The translations under genes were made by a program, and so were the position numbers. A stretch of 63,752 nt of DNA from NCBI RefSeq assembly GCF_000282975.1, contig NZ_ALJC01000015.1:1-63752 (forward strand), written 5' to 3'. Positions within the stretch are counted from its first letter, which is position 1. Each line of letters starts with the position of its first letter. This DNA is from Pseudomonas psychrophila HA-4 (GTDB lineage: Bacteria > Pseudomonadota > Gammaproteobacteria > Pseudomonadales > Pseudomonadaceae). Shown piece by piece: positions 56,920 through 63,752 of the stretch. A model generated the notes under the pieces. The model had not been told where the DNA came from. It worked only from the letters and a program-made list of their open reading frames with translations, and ran no database searches.

Positions 56920-57135
56920 TTAACCGACGGCGTGAAGTTCGTTGAGTCTGTGGATGCCCGCAGTGCCAGTCATACCGTCCCAGTTGTCGCCGCGTCCTTC
57001 GCGCCAGCCGTTAATCCAGGCTTGGCGTACCGACGGTAGAGTAAAAGGGCAAAGCTCACGGGATTTACCATGAACGCCATATTGATATCCGCGTAAAAAA
57101 GCTTTTTCCAACGGATCACGCTTAAGTCTTCTCAT
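56920..57135 (-). CDS. rmf: ribosome modulation factor
   Basis: Rmf converts 70S ribosomes to 100S dimers in stationary phase. The 71-residue basic protein has RRLKRDPLEKAFLRGYQYGV, the conserved GKSRELCPF and RQAWINGWREGRGDNWDG. It has a GAGGG ribosome site and its own terminator. Length is slightly above the E. coli protein (55) but normal for pseudomonads. Confidence 0.94.
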   Translation of the reverse strand: MRRLKRDPLEKAFLRGYQYGVHGKSRELCPFTLPSVRQAWINGWREGRGDNWDGMTGTAGIHRLNELHAVG

Positions 57136-57676
57136 AGGGTGTTGCCCTCACTTGTTGACTGTTTTTTATAGCGTCGACCTACCAGAGGTCGGGGCAGAGT
57201 GTTCTGCCGTTGGGTGCTCGCTGCCGGCGTGGCGAGCCTTTTCGTTATCACCTGTGCGGCGACAACCTGAGTCCATTTCTAACCAAAGCACTCAGATGAT
57301 GGAATGATCGTTTTGTCATAAGGACGTAACGAAAATGATGTTAGTGCCATAAGAAAAGCTGCTTTTTCAGGCTCGGGTTCGACTAAAGCCTGATAGGACG
57401 AGCGCTTGCAAAGATGATGAGTTTCATTCTCTGTCGCGAATAGCCTCTGGTTTCACTCAGGTACTATTCGACGAAGGGTCTGGATATGACTAATTGTTTC
57501 TTAATGAATGAACTGCTTCAGCGTCTAGACTCACCTTGCATCATGGCGGGTTCTGTCGTTGAAGTGGAACGGCACAGTTTCGTGCCACACGAGCGCTCTT
57601 CAAGAAAAGCGCTTGATTGAAAACGGAGTAGGCAATGCGTTGCCTCCTCACAGAAAGCTAAAAGCTCAGGAATCCC
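57136..57676. other. rmf-rlmKL intergenic region
   Basis: About 540 bases separate the divergent rmf and rlmKL genes. The rmf promoter must lie near its left end, but I cannot place it with confidence. The right half contains a short open frame (57486-57620, listed separately). I see no REP, tRNA or convincing RNA gene. Confidence 0.5.
57486..57620 (+). CDS. candidate 44-codon ORF upstream of rlmKL
   Basis: An ATG frame of 44 codons begins MTNCFLMNELLQRLDS and ends HERSSRKALD before TGA. It has ordinary Pseudomonas codons and a weak GGTCTGGA site upstream, ending 56 bases before rlmKL. No family is recognised. It could be a real small protein, a leader peptide or chance. Confidence 0.3.
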   Translation: MTNCFLMNELLQRLDSPCIMAGSVVEVERHSFVPHERSSRKALD

Positions 57677-59947
57677 ATGTCGGATCGTTACGAACTCTTC
57701 CTTACCTGCCCCAAAGGCCTTGAAGGCCTTCTCCTTGAGGAGGCTATCGGCCTTGGTCTTGAGGAAGCCCGCGAGCACACCTCAGCCATTCGCGGCATGG
57801 CAGATATGGAAACTGCCTACCGTCTGTGCCTGTGGTCGCGTCTGGCCAACCGTGTGCTGCTGGTACTCAAGCGCTTCCCGATGAAGGACGCGCAAGACCT
57901 GTATCACGGCGTACTGGACGTTGAATGGCATGACCATATGGTCCCGGACGGCACACTGGCCGTTGAATTCAGTGGGCACGGCTCGGGCATCGACAACACT
58001 CACTTTGGTGCTTTGAAAGTGAAAGATGCCATCGTCGACAAGCTGCGCACGCCATCTGGCGAGCGCCCGTCGATTGATAAGTTCAGTCCTGACCTACGCA
58101 TCCATCTACGTCTGGACCGTGGCGAAGCGATTCTGTCCCTCGACTTGTCGGGCAGCAGCTTGCACCAGCGCGGCTACCGTCTGCAGCAAGGTGCTGCACC
58201 GCTGAAAGAAAACCTCGCGGCGGCGATTCTGATCCGTGCTGGCTGGCCACGTATGGCGGCCGAAGGTGCAGCACTGGCTGACCCGATGTGCGGTGTGGGC
58301 ACGTTCCTGGTTGAGGGCGCGATGATCGCCGCCGACATGGCGCCGAACCTTAATCGTATCCATTGGGGTTTTGATGCGTGGCTGGGTCACGTCCCGGCCA
58401 TCTGGAAAAAACTTCACGAAGAAGCGACCGAGCGTGCGGAAATTGGCATGGCCAAGCCGCCACTCTGGATCCGTGGTTATGAGGCGGACCCGCGCCTGAT
58501 CCAGCCAGCGCGCAATAACATCGAGCGTGCGGGGCTGAGCCACTGGATCAAGATTTATCAGGGCGAAGTCGCGACGTTCGAGCCGCGTCCTGACCAAAAC
58601 CAAAAAGGCCTGGTCATCTGCAACCCTCCGTACGGCGAGCGTCTGGGTGATGAGGCAAGCTTGCTCTACCTTTACCAGAACCTTGGTGAGCGCCTGCGTC
58701 AGGCGTGTTTGAACTGGGAGGCTGCGGTGTTTACTGGCGCCCCGGACCTGGGCAAGCGCATGGGTATTCGCAGCCACAAACAGTATTCGTTCTGGAACGG
58801 CGCTTTGCCGTGCAAGCTGCTGTTGATCAAGGTTACGCCAGACCAGTTCGTCACCGGCGAGCGTCGCACTCCTGAGCAGCGTCAGGCGGAGCGCGAGCAG
58901 GCCGAATCGGACCTGCCGTCCAATATCGAAGCACCGACCAAATACGAGAAATTCAACAAAAACGGTAACCCGATCAAACCGGCCCCGGTGGTGATCGAGC
59001 AGCCGCGCTTGAGCGAAGGCGGGCAGATGTTTGCCAACCGCCTGCAAAAGAACCTCAAGGCGCTGAGCAAGTGGGTTAAGCGTGAAGGCATTGATTGCTA
59101 CCGCGTTTACGATGCGGACATGCCTGAATACTCGATGGCCATCGACCTGTACCACGACTGGGTACACGTCCAGGAATACGCGGCGCCTAAATCCATTGAT
59201 CCCGAAAAAGCCTCGGCCCGTATGTTTGATGCGCTGGCGGCCATCCCGCAGGCGCTGAACATCGACAAGAGCCGCGTGATCGTCAAGCGTCGCGAGCGCC
59301 AGAGCGGCACCAAGCAGTACGAGCGTCAAAGTGCGCAGGGCAAGTTCACCGAGGTCAATGAAGGCGGCGTGAAGCTGCTGGTGAACCTCACCGACTACTT
59401 GGACACGGGCCTGTTTCTGGATCACCGTCCAATGCGTATGCGGATTCAGAAAGAGGCCGCTGGCAAGCGTTTCCTCAATCTGTACTGCTACACCGCGACT
59501 GCCAGCGTGCACGCAGCTAAAGGCGGCGCGCGCAGCACCACCAGCGTTGACTTGTCGAAAACCTATCTGGACTGGGCGCGCCGCAACCTGTCATTGAACG
59601 GTTTTTCTGACAAAAACCGTCTGGAGCAGGGCGATGTGATGGTGTGGCTGGATGCCTGCCGTGAAGAGTACGACATGATCTTCATTGATCCGCCGACCTT
59701 CTCCAACTCCAAACGCATGGAAGGCATCTTTGACGTCCAGCGCGATCATGTGCAGTTGCTGGACTTGGCCATGGCGCGTCTGGCGCCGGGCGGCGTGCTG
59801 TACTTCTCGAACAACTTCCGCAAGTTCATCCTCGATGAGCATTTGGAAGCGCGTTACGCCGTTGAAGAAATTACGGCTAGCACCATCGACCCTGACTTTG
59901 CCCGCAATAGCAAAATCCACCGTGCTTGGAAAATCATGGCCCGTTAA
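57677..59947 (+). CDS. rlmKL: bifunctional 23S rRNA methyltransferase RlmKL
   Basis: This 756-residue protein methylates G2445 (N2) and G2069 (N7) of 23S rRNA. The N-terminal half has a THUMP domain (about residues 45-160), a methyltransferase with ALADPMCGVGTFLVEGAMI and the catalytic CNPPYGERLGDE. The C-terminal half (from about residue 470) has FLNLYCYTATASVHAAKGGA and IFIDPPTFSNSKRM. Length fits the fused form. The ATG follows CAGGA, and a terminator follows the stop. Confidence 0.96.
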   Translation: MSDRYELFLTCPKGLEGLLLEEAIGLGLEEAREHTSAIRGMADMETAYRLCLWSRLANRVLLVLKRFPMKDAQDLYHGVLDVEWHDHMVPDGTLAVEFSGHGSGIDNTHFGALKVKDAIVDKLRTPSGERPSIDKFSPDLRIHLRLDRGEAILSLDLSGSSLHQRGYRLQQGAAPLKENLAAAILIRAGWPRMAAEGAALADPMCGVGTFLVEGAMIAADMAPNLNRIHWGFDAWLGHVPAIWKKLHEEATERAEIGMAKPPLWIRGYEADPRLIQPARNNIERAGLSHWIKIYQGEVATFEPRPDQNQKGLVICNPPYGERLGDEASLLYLYQNLGERLRQACLNWEAAVFTGAPDLGKRMGIRSHKQYSFWNGALPCKLLLIKVTPDQFVTGERRTPEQRQAEREQAESDLPSNIEAPTKYEKFNKNGNPIKPAPVVIEQPRLSEGGQMFANRLQKNLKALSKWVKREGIDCYRVYDADMPEYSMAIDLYHDWVHVQEYAAPKSIDPEKASARMFDALAAIPQALNIDKSRVIVKRRERQSGTKQYERQSAQGKFTEVNEGGVKLLVNLTDYLDTGLFLDHRPMRMRIQKEAAGKRFLNLYCYTATASVHAAKGGARSTTSVDLSKTYLDWARRNLSLNGFSDKNRLEQGDVMVWLDACREEYDMIFIDPPTFSNSKRMEGIFDVQRDHVQLLDLAMARLAPGGVLYFSNNFRKFILDEHLEARYAVEEITASTIDPDFARNSKIHRAWKIMAR

Positions 59948-59966
59948 GGGGTATTGATACAGGCAT

Positions 59967-60005
59967 AAAAAAACGCCCCTGATCGTAAGGTCAGGGGCGT
60001 TTTTT
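59967..60005. terminator. bidirectional terminator rlmKL/dacB
   Basis: A-run, stem ACGCCCCTGA/TCAGGGGCGT around a short loop, T-run. It lies between two convergent genes and should work both ways. Confidence 0.92.
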
Positions 60006-60059
60006 ATGGCCTGCTAAAAATACCCGCCTCAGCGCTAAAGCCAGCTCCCAGCAAAAAAC

Positions 60060-61526
60060 TTACTGGGCGATGGACACTGCGCTGTTAGCGACTGCTGGCT
60101 GGCGATACAGGTCGAGCAATACCTGGTCGAGAATCGAGGAAGCACCCCAAGGGCGAGGGTCGTTGAGGATGGCGACAACGGCCCACGTGTCGCCGTTGCT
60201 GTCGCGGCTAAAGCCCGAAATGGCGCGAACGGTGTTCAGGGTGCCCGTCTTGATATGGGCTTGGCCGTTCATGGCGGTGGTTTTCAGGCGTTTGCGCATG
60301 GTGCCGTCTTTACCGGCAATCGGCATTGAACTGATGAACTCGGCAGCGTAGGGGCTTTTCCAGGCCGCCTGGAGCATTTGTGCCATTTCTCGTGCGCTGA
60401 CACGTTCAGCGCGCGACAGGCCAGAGCCGTTTTCCATGACCAGGTGCGGCGCGGTGATGCCTTTTTTGGCCAGCCACTGGCGCACAACACGCTGTGCGGC
60501 CTTGGCGTCATCACCGTCGGCGTCTGTACGGAATTGCGCACCGAGGCTCAGGAAGAGTTGCTGAGCCATGGTGTTGTTGCTGTATTTGTTAATGTCGCGA
60601 ATGATCTCGGCCAAATCTGGCGAGTAGGCGCGAGCCAGCAACTTAGCACTTTTTGGCACGCTGGCCTGACGGTCCTGGCCTTGAATACTGCCGCCCAGTT
60701 CTTTCCAGATGGCCCGCACTGCGCCTGCGGTGTAAGTCGCGTGGTCAAGCAACGACAGGTAAGTCTGGGAGTTGCAGCCGTCAGCCAATTGGCCGCTGAC
60801 GGTGACTACGACCGAGCCGTCCGGCTGCGTGACGGGGTTGTAGCGCACGTCGCCACTGCACTGTTTAGCGTTGATGGCTTTGACTTGATTGTCGATGCGA
60901 ATGCTTGCAATCGGCGGTTCGACCGAAACGAGTACCTTGCCCGAGTCGTTGCGTGCCACAAAGCGCAGGGCCTTGAGGTTGACCATCAGCGCGTCGGGCT
61001 TAACTAGGAACGGTTTGTTTTCGTCGTTGCCATCATCGTTAAACGCTGGCAATTGCGGTTGTTCGAAGAAATTGCGGTCCAGTACCAGATCGCCGGTCAC
61101 TTGCTGCACGCCATTGGCACGCAGGTCGCGCATCAGCAGCCAGAGCTTTTCCATGTTGAGTTTGGGATCGCCGCCGCCCTTGAGGTAGAGGTTGCCTTGC
61201 AATATCCCGTTATTAAGCGTGCCATCGGTATAGAACTCGGTTTTCCACTGATGGGTCGGGCCGAGCATTTCGAGGGCCGCGTACGTGGTCACCAGTTTCA
61301 TGGTGGAAGCCGGGTTCATCGACACATCGGCATTGAACACGGTCGGGACACCGGGGCCGGTGAGCGGCAGCAATACCAGCGATAGGGCATCGTTTTGCAG
61401 CTTGTTGGTCTTAAGCGCTTGTTGAACTTTGGGCGACAGGGTGGTGTTGACGGGGGCGGCATTGGCGCCGAAGGCGAGCGGCAAAAACAGGCTGGCCAGA
61501 AGCAATGGTCGTAAAGATTTGATCAT
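60060..61526 (-). CDS. dacB: D-alanyl-D-alanine carboxypeptidase/endopeptidase (PBP4 type)
   Basis: DacB trims and cleaves peptidoglycan cross-links in the periplasm. The 488-residue precursor has a signal peptide (MIKSLRPLLLASLFLPLAFGANA). The S-x-x-K nucleophile lies in NPASTMKLVTTYAAL, the S-x-N motif in INKYSNNTMAQQL, and the K-T-G motif in AHIKTGTLNTVRAISG. A large insert domain separates the first two motifs, as in class C low-mass PBPs. I chose ATG 61526 to give the signal peptide; 32 further upstream codons are unlikely. Confidence 0.94.
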   Translation of the reverse strand: MIKSLRPLLLASLFLPLAFGANAAPVNTTLSPKVQQALKTNKLQNDALSLVLLPLTGPGVPTVFNADVSMNPASTMKLVTTYAALEMLGPTHQWKTEFYTDGTLNNGILQGNLYLKGGGDPKLNMEKLWLLMRDLRANGVQQVTGDLVLDRNFFEQPQLPAFNDDGNDENKPFLVKPDALMVNLKALRFVARNDSGKVLVSVEPPIASIRIDNQVKAINAKQCSGDVRYNPVTQPDGSVVVTVSGQLADGCNSQTYLSLLDHATYTAGAVRAIWKELGGSIQGQDRQASVPKSAKLLARAYSPDLAEIIRDINKYSNNTMAQQLFLSLGAQFRTDADGDDAKAAQRVVRQWLAKKGITAPHLVMENGSGLSRAERVSAREMAQMLQAAWKSPYAAEFISSMPIAGKDGTMRKRLKTTAMNGQAHIKTGTLNTVRAISGFSRDSNGDTWAVVAILNDPRPWGASSILDQVLLDLYRQPAVANSAVSIAQ

Positions 61527-61756
61527 CTGAAGTAAAACCCTGCAGGCGAGGGGGAAAATACGAGGGCATGAAAAAAGACCCTCAATGGTCATAAAAGTGT
61601 TGGCATTATGCCCGAAGGTCATCGGGCTTGTGCATTAGCGTGTGACAGGCAATAGCTTATTTATAGTAGAAAACGATGAGCCGTTCACACGGAACCGGGC
61701 AGTCGTAGCCTTAAGCTGGTAAAGTGCCGCCCGTAATTACTTATGAGGATTGTTCA

Positions 61757-62101
61757 ATGGCTACTAATCGTTCCCAGCGTCTGCGCAAAAAACTGTGCGT
61801 TGATGAATTTCAGGAGCTGGGTTTTGAGCTAAACCTGGATTTCAAAGAAGACCTGTCGGAAGAAGCTATCGACGCATTCCTTGACGCTTTCTTGAAAGAA
61901 GCCATGGAAGCTAACGGTCTGGGCTATGTTGGCGGCGATGACTACGGTCTGGTTTGCCTGCAAAAGCGCGGTTCGGTCAGTGCAGAGCAGCGTGCAGCTG
62001 TAGAAGCCTGGTTGAAAGCTCGCACCGAGCTGACCAACGCTGAAGTTAGCCCGCTGATCGACGTGTGGTACCCGGAAAAGCCAATCAATCCGGTAGCGTG
62101 A
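61757..62101 (+). CDS. yggL: YggL family 50S ribosome-binding protein
   Basis: This 114-residue acidic protein belongs to the YggL/DUF469 family. RSQRLRKKLCVDEFQELGFE is the family start, then FLDAFLKEAMEANGLGYVGG and a C-terminal LIDVWYPE. YggL binds the large ribosomal subunit in E. coli. The ATG at 61757 has TGAGGA upstream. It is monocistronic with a hairpin after the stop. The symbol is by family only. Confidence 0.88.
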   Translation: MATNRSQRLRKKLCVDEFQELGFELNLDFKEDLSEEAIDAFLDAFLKEAMEANGLGYVGGDDYGLVCLQKRGSVSAEQRAAVEAWLKARTELTNAEVSPLIDVWYPEKPINPVA

Positions 62102-62107
62102 CGTCAA

Positions 62108-62140
62108 ACACAAAGGCAGCCCGCGCGGCTGCCTTTGTGT
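62108..62140 (+). terminator. terminator after the yggL-family gene
   Basis: ACACAAAGGCAGCC pairs with GGCTGCCTTTGTGT around a 4-5 base GC loop. The T-run is short, so termination may be partial or bidirectional. Confidence 0.7.
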
Positions 62141-62262
62141 ATTTATTGCCTTGGCCCGTTCTGGGCGCTGTTTCGAAGCCTTTTTTGATAACTGCCCGCA
62201 AAGCCTTGCGTGATTTCGCGTGGGTGTCGCGTGATCAGTTTTCACTGAAGAACTGCACATGG

Positions 62263-62294
62263 CCCCCGTAGGGGCCGGCTCGCTCCTACGGGGG
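62263..62294. repeat. short REP-like hairpin
   Basis: CCCCCGTAGG and CCTACGGGGG flank a 12-base centre with GGCTCGCTC. It lies 17 bases past the end of the minus-strand gene. Confidence 0.75.
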
Positions 62295-62311
62295 CAGGGC
62301 TACCAAATCGT

Positions 62312-63082
62312 TTAGTCGTAAATAGCTTTTTTCTTCCAGTCGCCTTCGGCATCGTCGGTTTTAAGGCCTTCGGTCAATTCGTTGACCTCTTCAGTGCTGG
62401 GCTCGAGTTGGTTGGTCAAGATGGCGTTGGCGCGGGCCAATTGCGCTTCAAATGCTTTGAGCGACTCGTTATACGGCGTCAGATCAGGCTGTTTGCGCAA
62501 ATATTGAACGGCGCGTTCATAAGCTAGACGTGCCTGGCCGGGCTGGTTTTGTTGCAACGCCAACTGGCCCAGGTTGTTGAAGAACTCTATATGCACAGCC
62601 ACCAGTAAATGGCGGATCTCCTTGAGCCATTGTTTGGCTTCGTTGGCTGTTAGTACACGGTCCTTGGCTGCGCGGGTGATTTGGCCGTGCAACGTCTCCA
62701 GCAGAAAGCGCACATCTTTAGCCCTAGCTTCTGTCTGGATCGGGCGGGGAGGGTTGTTGACCGGAATCGAATCACCCAATGCAACCAGTGCTTCAAGCTC
62801 GGCAACCCGGGCCTTTAATGAAGCGTTGGATTTTTGCAGGTGCAACAGGCGCTGCGTGGCGTTGAGCTCAAGGCGTGTCAGTAGCAGCTTGAGTGCTGAT
62901 GTCATTAGTTGGCCAGGAAAGGTCTCGTTGACCTCGCTGCAGCGGCGTGTCCGGTCATTGAGCTCAACCCTCAGGCGGGCCTTTTCAACTTTGTTATGTT
63001 CCACCACGTGGATCATGTAGCCGATGACGACCAATAGGACGATTCCGGCGACGACAAGCAGGGCGATCATGGAGGGCGTCAA
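62312..63082 (-). CDS. membrane-anchored coiled-coil/TPR-like protein, unknown
   Basis: This 256-residue protein has an N-terminal membrane helix (MIALLVVAGIVLLVVIGYMI) and a helical region with heptad-like Leu spacing (about 60-100). It ends in a helical region with TPR-like spacing (FFNNLGQLALQQNQPGQARLAYERA) and an acidic tail. The best start is TTG at 63082, preceded by AAGAGG at eight bases; the ATG four codons later has no ribosome site. I recognise no named family. It stands alone between the yggL-family gene and tRNA genes. Confidence 0.75.
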   Translation of the reverse strand: MTPSMIALLVVAGIVLLVVIGYMIHVVEHNKVEKARLRVELNDRTRRCSEVNETFPGQLMTSALKLLLTRLELNATQRLLHLQKSNASLKARVAELEALVALGDSIPVNNPPRPIQTEARAKDVRFLLETLHGQITRAAKDRVLTANEAKQWLKEIRHLLVAVHIEFFNNLGQLALQQNQPGQARLAYERAVQYLRKQPDLTPYNESLKAFEAQLARANAILTNQLEPSTEEVNELTEGLKTDDAEGDWKKKAIYD

Positions 63083-63361
63083 CGTTAAAACCTCTTCAGA
63101 GTGGTCTGCCGGCGAATGGTGTTGCTGGCAGTGCTGCTATATAGGCATTTTCTGACTGTGCTGTTTGGGTGTGACCAAGGTTTTGACTGTCCATAAAAAG
63201 GTGGAGTTCCAATAGGTACAAATGGCCATCACTCAAGCCTCCCAATCATAGCGCCTTGTAGGATGCCGGAATATAGGCGCCAGGAGCCCGCCGCTACACG
63301 GTGTCAGAAAAAGCCTCTCGGTGAGGGAAGTCATTGATTTCAATAAATTTTCATATTGGGG

Positions 63362-63390
63362 TTGACGACTTCCAAAACCATCCCTAGAAT
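63362..63390 (+). promoter_or_regulatory. tRNA promoter
   Basis: TTGACG (63362-63367), a 17-base spacer and TAGAAT (63385-63390) followed by GCGCGCC. The -10 and discriminator match the tRNA-Val promoter at 27335. It drives the Glu-Gly tRNA cluster. Confidence 0.82.
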
Positions 63391-63451
63391 GCGCGCCAAT
63401 TGCAGCGTAAAGCGAACAGCCAAACGCATGTAACCAGTGAAGTTGTAGCGT

Positions 63452-63527
63452 GTCCCCTTCGTCTAGTGGCCTAGGACACCGCCCTTTCACGGCGGTAACA
63501 GGGGTTCGAGTCCCCTAGGGGACGCCA
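63452..63527 (+). tRNA. tRNA-Glu (TTC)
   Basis: A 76-base cloverleaf with CCA. Acceptor arms GTCCCCT/AGGGGAC, anticodon loop CTTTCAC (anticodon TTC), T-arm GGTTCGAGTCC. Confidence 0.97.
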
Positions 63528-63529
63528 TT

Positions 63530-63605
<76 letters not shown>

Positions 63606-63708
63606 TTTTTAAGCAGCTTTGCTTTCGGGCGAAGTTGAGTGAAAGCCAAAACAATAACTTCGGTTAATGTGATTGGCACTGAAATGTACAGTGTACGTTT
63701 CGGGCAAC

Positions 63709-63752
63709 GTCCCCTTCGTCTAGTGGCCTAGGACACCGCCCTTTCACGGCGG
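63709..63752 (+). tRNA. tRNA-Glu (TTC), second copy, cut by window end
   Basis: The first 44 bases, identical to 63452-63495, including the anticodon loop CTTTCAC. The 3' part lies beyond the window. Confidence 0.92.

Noticed and set aside
58106..59512. 468-codon open frame antisense to rlmKL
   Set aside because: Shadow frame; rlmKL motifs are continuous on the other strand and the product has no recognisable domain.

Overview
The window is chromosomal DNA of a Pseudomonas, most likely of the fluorescens lineage. Several diagnostic loci support this: the cmaX-crfX-cmpX-sigX-oprF envelope-stress cluster, with an OprF that has no cysteine; a prpR-prpB-prpC-acnD-prpF-prpD methylcitrate locus; an rmf gene; Pseudomonas-type cobalamin genes; and many REP-like palindromes of the 'GTGGGAGC..GCTTGCTCGCGA' type. 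I see no prophage, insertion sequence or CRISPR array. Most of the window is ordinary core genome with dense operons.

Layout. 1-532: frameshifted remnant of an Rhs/YD-repeat gene. 610-9746: a cobalamin riboswitch with an attenuator, then ten tightly coupled genes for the late steps of adenosylcobalamin synthesis. 9812-11624: a MarR regulator and an MFS exporter with matching operator palindromes, ending in a 40-codon membrane ORF. 11681-14727: periplasmic glutathione peroxidase, a FadL-type outer membrane protein, a degenerate lysozyme-like protein and a small conserved protein. 14728-15725: gene-poor stretch with DnaA-box-like sites. 15726-21135: Sel1-repeat protein, RmuC and a large SSS-transporter/hybrid histidine kinase (MxtR/CrbS type). 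21271-26158: TetR remnant, TDT transporter, MFS-acyltransferase fusion, a guanidinium exporter under a guanidine-II riboswitch, and a BASS symporter. 26304-27224: rdgC. 27386-27948: a duplicated tRNA-Val/tRNA-Asp pair. 28088-32121: fecI-fecR-TonB receptor iron-uptake signalling set with Fur-box-like sites. 32274-37634: cysH, pabB and a three-gene ATP-grasp / seven-helix membrane protein / retropepsin-like protease operon. 37831-46533: methylcitrate cycle for propionate. 46613-49985: ppsR and ppsA. 50090-54562: hydrolase, rraA, cmaX, crfX, cmpX and sigX. 54669-57135: oprF, pyrD and rmf. 57677-63082: rlmKL, dacB, a YggL-family gene and a membrane-anchored unknown. 63452-63752: tRNA-Glu, tRNA-Gly and a tRNA-Glu cut by the window end.

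How the parts fit. The cob operon is switched off by its own product through the riboswitch. The prp genes convert propionyl-CoA to pyruvate and succinate; the adjacent ppsA/ppsR pair makes PEP from pyruvate and controls that step, so the neighbourhood is coherent for growth on propionate and other gluconeogenic substrates. The sigX neighbourhood couples membrane status to the major porin OprF. The most interesting poorly understood unit is the ATP-grasp / membrane transglutaminase-like / retropepsin operon at 34577-37634. Other points worth checking are the lysozyme-like gene with an apparently replaced catalytic glutamate, the twin MarR and PrpR operators, the TetR fragment and two short ORFs.
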